The position numbers were made by a program, and so were the translations under genes. The notes below the pieces were generated by a model, which saw nothing but the letters and a program-made list of their open reading frames with translations, made no database searches and was not told the DNA's origin. 64,000 bases of DNA. Origin: a bacterium (GTDB lineage: Bacteria > SZUA-79 > Acidulodesulfobacterales > Acidulodesulfobacteraceae). The DNA lies in assembly GCA_021777135.1 (NCBI GenBank), contig JAJYDX010000001.1:124001-188000 (forward strand), given 5' to 3'. Positions 58,608 to 64,000 of the stretch are shown here, in pieces; the first letter of the stretch is position 1, and each line of letters starts with the position of its first letter.

Positions 58608-60023
58608 ATGGATAATCTGGCTTTATTATTGGCGCGATTCCAATTTGGAATGACTGCTTTTTTTCATTTTCTTTATCCGCCTTTGACTATAGGTCTTGGG
58701 ACTCTTCTTGTTATAACAGAAGGCATTTACGTTTTTTCTAAAAATCAGGAGTATTTAAGGATTACCCGTTTTTTTGCTAAATTATTCGCTATTAATTTTG
58801 TAGTAGGAGTTGCAACCGGAATCGTTATGGAATTTCAGTTCGGTACCAACTGGTCACAGTATTCTTCTTATGTAGGTGCTATATTTGGAGCGCCTCTCGC
58901 TATAGAAGGACTTTTTGCTTTTTTTATGGAGTCCATTTTCGTAGGCGTTATGCTCCTTGGCTGGAACAGGCTTTCGGCTAAAGCGCACTGGATATCTACA
59001 ATATTTGTAGCCTTAGGTTCGACTTTATCGGCAGTGTGGATTTTAGTGGCAAATTCCTGGATGCAGAGTCCGGCCGGATATAAAATAGGTTCAAACGGGA
59101 TACCCAAAATGACTAATTTTTGGCATGTAGTATTCAATCCTTATTTCCCGTCGGAATTTGTTCACGTTATAGCCGCCGCTTGGGAATATTCGGCTTTCTT
59201 TATGGCGGGCGTAGCGGCATGGTTTTTAATAAAAAACAATAAAGATATGATAATGAGAAAGGCATTAAAAATAGCCGTCATATCCGGTGTAATAGTCGCA
59301 TGCGTTCAAATTATATTAGGCGACATAAGCGCAAGGGAAGTAGTTAAGTACCAGCCTACCAAATTGGCTATGATGGAAGCGCAATGGCATTCTCAAAGGT
59401 ATGCTCCCGAGACGCTTTTTGCCCTTCCGAACAACGCAACAGAATCAAACGGACCGCAAATAGGAATTCCAGGTATGTTAAGTATGCTGGCATATATGAA
59501 TCCAGCGTCAAAAGTTATGGGATTTAACAAATCTATAAGCTATATTAACCATAAATATAACTTGAAATTGACGGCCGCTATGTTTCCTCCAGTTTCGTTG
59601 GTTTTCTGGTCGTTTCATATTATGATGTATTTTGGGTTTTATTTTGTTCTAATTATGATTATTGCACTGTATCTTTTATTTAAAGGCAAATTGTATGAAA
59701 GTCCGAAAATGCTTAAGGTTTTCTGGTTTTCCACTTTTTTGCCTTTAATAGCAATAGAGTTTGGATGGTTTACTACGGAAATAGGACGCCAGCCTTTTAC
59801 AGTTTATGGACTCTTAACTACCGTAAAATCAGTTTCTCCTAACGTCAGCGCGTTAGACGTAGGACTATCCACTTTAATGTTTACTTTGATTTATATTACG
59901 TTGGCTTCTTTTGCGATTTTCTTGTTTAAAAGAGAATTAAAGGAAAGAGCTGGAGGCAAAGACGAGCTTGCCGGCGAATCAAACTCAAAAGCCGATTCAA
60001 ATAATAAGGAGGCTTTATCATGA
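58608..60023 (+). CDS. cydA: Cytochrome bd ubiquinol oxidase subunit I
   Basis: A 471-aa membrane subunit that binds hemes b558, b595 and d. It has LARFQFGMTAFFHFLYPPLTIGLG with the axial His at the start, and helices such as MEFQFGTNWSQYSSYVGAIFGAPLAIEGLFAFFMES and WFTTEIGRQPFTVYGLLTT. Length is near that of short Q-loop forms. It reduces oxygen with quinol electrons and also gives tolerance to NO. It overlaps cydB by 4 bp. A Gly/Glu/Ser/Lys-rich C-terminal tail follows the last helix. Confidence 0.97.
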   Translation: MDNLALLLARFQFGMTAFFHFLYPPLTIGLGTLLVITEGIYVFSKNQEYLRITRFFAKLFAINFVVGVATGIVMEFQFGTNWSQYSSYVGAIFGAPLAIEGLFAFFMESIFVGVMLLGWNRLSAKAHWISTIFVALGSTLSAVWILVANSWMQSPAGYKIGSNGIPKMTNFWHVVFNPYFPSEFVHVIAAAWEYSAFFMAGVAAWFLIKNNKDMIMRKALKIAVISGVIVACVQIILGDISAREVVKYQPTKLAMMEAQWHSQRYAPETLFALPNNATESNGPQIGIPGMLSMLAYMNPASKVMGFNKSISYINHKYNLKLTAAMFPPVSLVFWSFHIMMYFGFYFVLIMIIALYLLFKGKLYESPKMLKVFWFSTFLPLIAIEFGWFTTEIGRQPFTVYGLLTTVKSVSPNVSALDVGLSTLMFTLIYITLASFAIFLFKRELKERAGGKDELAGESNSKADSNNKEALS

Positions 60024-61036
60024 ATTTAAATATATTGTGGTTTATTCTTGTAGCTGTTCTTATTTTTGGATGGTCGGTTATGGACGGTTTTGATTACGGC
60101 GTAGGCGGATTATTAAATTTTATAGCTAAAAACGACGAAGAAAAAAGGTATGTAATGAATGCAATCGGTCCAGTTTGGGAGGGAAATCAGGTCTGGCTCA
60201 TACTTGGAGGCGGCGCCGTGTTTGCAGCGTTTCCTTTAGTTTATGCGTCGATTTTCAGCGGATTTTATCTTGCAATGATGCTGGTAGTCTGGCTGATAAT
60301 ATTTAGGGCGGTGTCATTTGAATTTAGAAGTAAAGTCGAAAGTTTAGGCTGGAGAAAATTTTGGGATGCAGATATTACCGTTACAGGTCTTGGTATTGCA
60401 CTTTTGCTCGGCGTTGCAATCGCAAATGTATTAATGGGGATTCCGCTTAATAAAGACCATGTGGATTATCAGTCTTTGTTTAGCCTGTTAAATATTTTCG
60501 GATTAGCCGGAGGACTTATATCGCTCTCAATGTTTTTAATGCACGGCTCAGCTTATTTGATTATGAAAACAGAAGGGGAAGTCCAGCAAAGGGCAAGGGT
60601 TTTTACAAAACGTTTTGCTGTGGCATATATAGTCTTTACCTTGCTGTTTTTACTGATTTCTCCAATATTTGCGCCGAGGCTTCTAAACAATAGTCTCGGT
60701 ATTATAGGAGACATAGTGCCAGTTATAATGCTTATAGGCGGGATAGGCGTTATTCTTTCAGCAGGCTCTGCAAGCGACATTAAGCCGTTCGCCTATTCCA
60801 TAATAGGTATTCTGGGGGCGGTAGCAAGTCTCGCTGTTGGAATATTTCCCGATATTGTTCCTTCATCTATTAACCCAAAGTACAGTCTTAATATATATAA
60901 TTCAGCTTCTAATCATCTTACGCTTTTAGTTATGCTGATAGCTACGCTTATAGGTTTGCCGCTTGTTTTAATATATGCTTTTTATGCTTATAAAAAGTTT
61001 GGATTAAAGGTAAAAATTGACGACAGCAGTTATTAG
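60020..61036 (+). CDS. cydB: Cytochrome bd ubiquinol oxidase subunit II
   Basis: A 338-aa membrane subunit with eight or nine helices that pairs with CydA. Diagnostic stretches are VMDGFDYGVGGLLNFIAKNDEEKRYVMNAIGPVWEGNQVWLILGGGAVFAAFPLVYA. It overlaps cydA by 4 bp. A rho-independent terminator follows at 61070-61120, so cydAB is a two-gene unit. Confidence 0.97.
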   Translation: MNLNILWFILVAVLIFGWSVMDGFDYGVGGLLNFIAKNDEEKRYVMNAIGPVWEGNQVWLILGGGAVFAAFPLVYASIFSGFYLAMMLVVWLIIFRAVSFEFRSKVESLGWRKFWDADITVTGLGIALLLGVAIANVLMGIPLNKDHVDYQSLFSLLNIFGLAGGLISLSMFLMHGSAYLIMKTEGEVQQRARVFTKRFAVAYIVFTLLFLLISPIFAPRLLNNSLGIIGDIVPVIMLIGGIGVILSAGSASDIKPFAYSIIGILGAVASLAVGIFPDIVPSSINPKYSLNIYNSASNHLTLLVMLIATLIGLPLVLIYAFYAYKKFGLKVKIDDSSY

Positions 61037-61069
61037 TCAATTTTTCTATTTTATTTTAACCTTAATCTG

Positions 61070-61120
61070 ATGCCCTATAATTAAATTAACCCCCCTTAAT
61101 TTTTTATAGGGCATTTTTTT
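61070..61120 (+). terminator. Rho-independent terminator after cydB
   Basis: The left arm ATGCCCTATAA (61070-61080) pairs with TTATAGGGCAT (61104-61114), and the inner AATTAA/TTAATT can extend the stem around a C-rich loop. A T-run (61114-61120) follows. It separates cydAB from the Rrf2-type gene. Confidence 0.8.
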
Positions 61121-61141
61121 GCCGTATAATATATAATAATA

Positions 61142-61160
61142 TAAGATAAATTTTATCTTA
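61142..61160. promoter_or_regulatory. Rrf2/NsrR-like operator before the Rrf2 gene
   Basis: A 19-bp dyad with TAAGATAAA, one central base, then TTTATCTTA, perfect over 9+9 bp. It overlaps the promoter zone and lies 16 bp before the GTG start of the Rrf2-family gene, as expected for autoregulation. It shares the half-site design with the cydA dyad. Confidence 0.65.
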
Positions 61161-61175
61161 ATTAGGGGTGTTTAA

Positions 61176-61598
61176 GTGAATATTTCAAAAGCCAGCGATT
61201 ATGCTATAAGGGGGCTGGTATATATGGCAAAAAAACCTGCGGGGACGGTATGTTTCGTAAAAGATATAGCTAAAAACACCAACTCTCCGTCCTCTTTTAT
61301 GTCTAAGATATTTCAGACTTTAGCAAAAAGCGGTCTTGTACATTCTTTTATCGGAACCAAAGGCGGATTTACCTTTAATGCGCAGCCAGAAAATATTACA
61401 ATAAAAATGATAGTAGAAATTATAGACGGACCTATAGTTCTAAACAGATGCGTAGTTGATAAAAGTTCATGTCAAAACTCTGGTAATTGCGACGTGCATT
61501 TTATGTGGCTTGATATTCAAAAAATGCTGACTAAAGCGCTAAGTTCATATTCTATTGCAGATTTTGCAAATAATACTTTCAAAAATAAATTATCGTAA
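61176..61598 (+). CDS. nsrR: Rrf2-family NsrR-type regulator
   Basis: A 140-aa transcription factor with an N-terminal winged helix (MNISKASDYAIRGLVYMAKKPAGTV, SSFMSKIFQTLAKSGLVHSFIGTKGGF) and three cysteines, Cys92, Cys99 and Cys105 (C-x6-C-x5-C), that would hold an Fe-S cluster. This spacing fits the NO sensor NsrR. It is followed on the other strand by RIC and preceded by cydAB, genes typical of NO defence. The GTG start at 61176 follows AGGGG with a long 8-10 bp spacing. The exact ligand, NO or iron-sulfur status, is inferred. Confidence 0.82.
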   Translation: MNISKASDYAIRGLVYMAKKPAGTVCFVKDIAKNTNSPSSFMSKIFQTLAKSGLVHSFIGTKGGFTFNAQPENITIKMIVEIIDGPIVLNRCVVDKSSCQNSGNCDVHFMWLDIQKMLTKALSSYSIADFANNTFKNKLS

Positions 61599-61615
61599 TC
61601 CTATTTGAATTTTTT

Positions 61616-62305
61616 CTAAATTTTTTTGAAAAGAATGTTATTTTCCATATGGACGTGAATCATTATATCGTCCGAAATATTTTTAAGCAGTTCGTACGCG
61701 TGCTTATAAGATGCACAAGCGTCTTGTGGAACCGAATAGTTAGAACTTAAAAACAGCATTTCTTTAAGTATATGTCCTACGTATTCATGATAATATAACG
61801 CATCTTCGATTTCTTTTTTTATGTTTTCGGTTTTTCCGGTTTTTATAGCAGTTAAGAGCCCTTCCTCCTCTTTGTCTAAATGAAGAATCATAGCCTGCGA
61901 CATTTTAGTAAAAAGCTCCCTTATTTTAAGGAGTTCAGGGTGCCGGTTTCCGTGAACGTTAGCAATTTTTTCAATGTAGCTTTCTGCTTCCGGAATATGG
62001 ACTCTTAAAAACGTATGGTGTATGTTAACTATATAATCTATCAAAAAATTAACATCCCATTCTTTAGCGTTTTTGGTTAATGAATAATTTTCGTCTTTTT
62101 CGGTCGTCGCAGTCGAAGGTTTGTTTAATTCATCCGCTATGAGAAATTTGTCTATGCCGATTTCTTCGCATACGTCTTTTAAGGTTTTTGAGCCGCCACA
62201 GCAAAAATCAACCCCGTATTTTTTAAATACCCCAATTTTTTCAGGATTTTCCGATGCAATTTCGCCGACGCTTTTTAAAAGTAAAACATCCGCATTATTT
62301 TCCAT
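61616..62305 (-). CDS. ric: Iron-sulfur cluster repair di-iron protein (RIC/YtfE/ScdA)
   Basis: A 229-aa protein of the RIC family, which repairs Fe-S clusters damaged by NO or peroxide. The N-terminal ScdA-type domain has the CysCys motif at residues 35-36 (YGVDFCCGGSKTLKDVC). The C-terminal hemerythrin-like helices carry iron-binding His/Glu in VNIHHTFLRVHIPE, VHGNRHPELLKI, ILHLDKEEEGLL, YYHEYVGHILKEM and the final VHMENNILF. Its stop is 17 bp from the convergent nsrR-like gene. Its promoter region is shared with the divergent cytochrome c/nor genes. Confidence 0.94.
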   Translation of the reverse strand: MENNADVLLLKSVGEIASENPEKIGVFKKYGVDFCCGGSKTLKDVCEEIGIDKFLIADELNKPSTATTEKDENYSLTKNAKEWDVNFLIDYIVNIHHTFLRVHIPEAESYIEKIANVHGNRHPELLKIRELFTKMSQAMILHLDKEEEGLLTAIKTGKTENIKKEIEDALYYHEYVGHILKEMLFLSSNYSVPQDACASYKHAYELLKNISDDIMIHVHMENNILFKKI

Positions 62306-62400
62306 AGCAGTTTCTCCTTTAATATTATTAATTTAATTTTAAATTAGCAGTTAAATTTTTAACTTTAATTGTATTATCCTAAATTTTTAACTTTTAATAT

Positions 62401-62417
62401 ATGATTTTTGTCACATT
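62401..62417 (-). promoter_or_regulatory. CRP/FNR-family binding site facing the RIC gene
   Basis: Read on the minus strand this is TGTGA-N6-TCATA, close to the CRP/HcpR type TGTGA-N6-TCACA. The arm (62401-62417) is the inverse of the site at 62458-62474 with 16 of 17 bases matching. It lies about 100 bp before the RIC start. Confidence 0.55.
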
Positions 62418-62457
62418 AATAAAATAATTTTTTAAAAACAAAATTATAAAAAATAAA

Positions 62458-62474
62458 AATGTGACAAAAGTCAT
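62458..62474 (+). promoter_or_regulatory. CRP/FNR-family binding site facing cytochrome c/nor
   Basis: TGTGA-N6-TCATA lies about 100 bp before the cytochrome c start. With the opposite copy at 62401-62417, separated by 40 bp, it forms an inverted pair in the divergent region. HcpR and related regulators of NO genes in anaerobes use similar sites, so such a regulator is a good candidate; none is encoded here. Confidence 0.55.
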
Positions 62475-62570
62475 AACGTTTATTTTTTTATTTTTTTATA
62501 ATTTAATAAACTCAAATTAATTTGGATTTATAACGGAGTTTTATTAAATTTATTAAATAATATTATTATT

Positions 62571-63014
62571 ATGCCGAAAATTACCAAAAGATTCATGACC
62601 TTATGGGCGCCCGCCATTGCAGGATTGATTATTATAATTACGCTGTCTTTTGTAGAATTATATTATTCCTTGAAAATATCTGACGGAATCGGGTTGAATT
62701 CTAAAAAAGCAGGCACTCCGGAAGGAAAAAAAATATTTTATAAATTAGGATGCGTCAGATGCCATAACATAAGAGCCTTAGGCATTAAGGGCGGGCATGT
62801 AGGCCCCGACCTTTCAGGCGCTTATTCCGATGTAAAAAAAGTTTATAAAGAAGACGTAAATAGTTTTCTTAAAAATCCTACCGGAACAATGTATTTTGTA
62901 TTGCTGCTCAATCGTTTAAGCAAAGAAGACAGAAAAATCATAACGGCGGAATTAAAAAAGGCGCAGAATATTCAAGATAAAATGAAAAATAAAAAAGCAT
63001 ATAAAAGGGGGTGA
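62571..63014 (+). CDS. Membrane-anchored monoheme cytochrome c, NorC-like
   Basis: A 147-aa protein with an N-terminal membrane anchor (about 12-32) and a periplasmic cytochrome c domain. The heme motif is C61-V-R-C64-H65 (LGCVRCHNI), and Met107 in TGTMYFVLL is a likely distal ligand. It resembles the NorC subunit of cytochrome-c-dependent NO reductase, although the next gene looks like a quinol-type NorZ. It starts after a TAT-rich leader and lies 121 bp before the NO reductase gene. Confidence 0.8.
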   Translation: MPKITKRFMTLWAPAIAGLIIIITLSFVELYYSLKISDGIGLNSKKAGTPEGKKIFYKLGCVRCHNIRALGIKGGHVGPDLSGAYSDVKKVYKEDVNSFLKNPTGTMYFVLLLNRLSKEDRKIITAELKKAQNIQDKMKNKKAYKRG

Positions 63015-63135
63015 AAATATTTAATAGCCGACAGCGGCGTTGAATAATTTTAATATTTATAAGCGTTAAGTGTTTAAGTAAAAGGAAGTTTTAGTTTATT
63101 TTAATTAACTGTAATAAATGAAAATAGGAGAGTTT

Positions 63136-64000
63136 ATGGAAAAAAGCATTTATTATGACGAAAAAGCGGTAAACAAATTTTTAAAAATTACGTTATCGCT
63201 TACTGTTATCGTTCTCGTAGCAATACTGGTTTACGGAACGTTCAAGGTATATTACGGAGCGCCGCCTATTCCGGCGCAGGTCGTAACTCAAAAAGGCAAA
63301 ACCGTTTTTACCGGAAAAGATATTATTGCCGGCAAAGCAAGGTTTCAGGAGTTCGACCTTATGGATTACGGTTCTATTTACGGCAACGGCGCATATTTCG
63401 GCCCCGATTTTACAGACCAGTATATTCACAGGGAGGTTAAATACTACAGGGATTTCGAGGCGCAGAAGCTTTATAAAAAGCCTTACGCGCAAATCTCACC
63501 GAGGGATGAGGATTATATAAAGTCCATCGTAATATCCAAGATAAAGAAAAACAGGTTTTCTTCAGACGGCAGGCTCTTGACTTATACTCCAGGAGAAATA
63601 TATGCCTTCGATAAGATTCAAAAAAGAATCGAAAATCTTTACACGAAAGGCGACCGCAATCTTGGAATAGGAAGAAATTTGGTGGCTTCTAAACAGGATA
63701 TAAAAAGAATAGCGGAATTTTATTCGTGGGCGGCTTGGAGCGCTTCTACGTTAAGGCCCGGCGTTAACCATACATATACGAATAACTGGCCTTACAGCAG
63801 GGGCGCCGGTAATACTCCGCCGACGTATCTATATACATGGACCTTTGCATCTCTTGCTACTTTTATCGCTCTTGCGGGTCTTGTCATCTGGTTTTTCCTC
63901 AATTATATATCCCCAGGATGGCAGGAAGCTCCGGCATTGCTCGAAAACTGGAAACCCATGGTTGATTTGGATAATTTTAAAATTACCCATTCGATGAAAA
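63136..64000 (+). CDS. norZ: Quinol-dependent nitric oxide reductase (partial, 3' end beyond window)
   Basis: About 288 codons are visible from the ATG at 63136, preceded by AGGAGAG, and the frame is still open at the right edge. The N-terminal helix (about 17-35) is followed by the periplasmic domain typical of qNOR: GKARFQEFDLMDYGSIYGNGAYFGPDFTDQYIH. Membrane helices resume near TWTFASLATFIALAGLVIWFLNYISPGW. The enzyme reduces two NO to N2O in the inner membrane. No c-type heme motif is visible in this fragment, as in qNOR. The catalytic histidine ligands lie beyond the window. Confidence 0.92.
   Translation, partial: MEKSIYYDEKAVNKFLKITLSLTVIVLVAILVYGTFKVYYGAPPIPAQVVTQKGKTVFTGKDIIAGKARFQEFDLMDYGSIYGNGAYFGPDFTDQYIHREVKYYRDFEAQKLYKKPYAQISPRDEDYIKSIVISKIKKNRFSSDGRLLTYTPGEIYAFDKIQKRIENLYTKGDRNLGIGRNLVASKQDIKRIAEFYSWAAWSASTLRPGVNHTYTNNWPYSRGAGNTPPTYLYTWTFASLATFIALAGLVIWFFLNYISPGWQEAPALLENWKPMVDLDNFKITHSMK

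Noticed and set aside
63193-63492. Minus-strand ORF opposite the NO reductase gene
   Set aside because: It is antisense to a clearly recognisable norZ frame and has no family similarity.

Overview
The window is a compact, AT-rich bacterial chromosome segment built around the replication-origin neighbourhood. The organism looks Gram-negative (a lipoprotein, a class A penicillin-binding protein, TatA, and heme and quinol oxidases) and anaerobic to microaerobic. It has a hydrogenase-4/complex-I-like membrane module, 2-oxoglutarate:ferredoxin oxidoreductase, a two-subunit class I fumarase, cytochrome bd, nitric-oxide defence genes and the siroheme-dependent (Ahb) heme route. These traits together suggest a low-GC sulfate-reducer-like lineage, such as the deltaproteobacterial groups found in acid mine drainage. 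This placement is inferred from gene content, not from a phylogeny.

Layout. Bases 1-9,150, all on the minus strand: a transcription unit that starts at a clear TTGACA promoter and encodes a 43-aa peptide, an Nramp-like metal transporter, a 69-aa membrane peptide, a molybdopterin oxidoreductase and HyfB-C-E-F-like membrane subunits. It probably continues past the left edge. Bases 9,120-20,800: the classical origin cluster. On the minus strand lie mnmG, mnmE, yidC, yidD, rnpA and rpmH; on the plus strand lie dnaA, dnaN and gyrB. A near-perfect parS site follows mnmG, but parAB are not adjacent. Bases 20,400-29,550: tatA, queE, a small heme-copper-oxidase-like membrane protein, nth, ndk, then a TCA block (korDABC, sucCD, fumarase). 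Bases 29,600-39,150: a zinc-type efflux protein, proC with a striking terminator, a heme-binding HAMP protein without an output domain, topA with a degenerate dprA, a periplasmic binding protein, an LRV-repeat protein and a lipoprotein with seven 21-bp tandem repeats.

Bases 39,390-58,440, all plus strand: a class A PBP, moaA, gyrA, gpsA, an OsmC-like protein, AMMECR1, then a heme/siroheme operon (sirC-type dehydrogenase, hemX-like, hemA, hemC, cobA-hemD fusion, ahbC, ahbD), an RDD protein and polA. Bases 58,440-64,000: a respiratory and nitrosative-stress island with cydAB, an NsrR-type Rrf2 regulator, a RIC di-iron repair protein, a membrane cytochrome c and the start of a quinol-type nitric oxide reductase.

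Two kinds of regulatory site tie the last region together. Matching 19-bp dyads sit before cydA and before the Rrf2 gene. A pair of TGTGA-N6-TCATA sites in opposite orientation sits between the RIC gene and the cytochrome c/nor genes. This is the strongest regulatory story in the window. No CRISPR array, rRNA, tRNA, transposase or prophage was recognised. Most of the window is core genome, and I did not find a convincing wholly new multi-gene system. The best candidates for new biology are the Nramp/molybdoenzyme/Hyf unit, the output-less heme sensor and the NO regulon.
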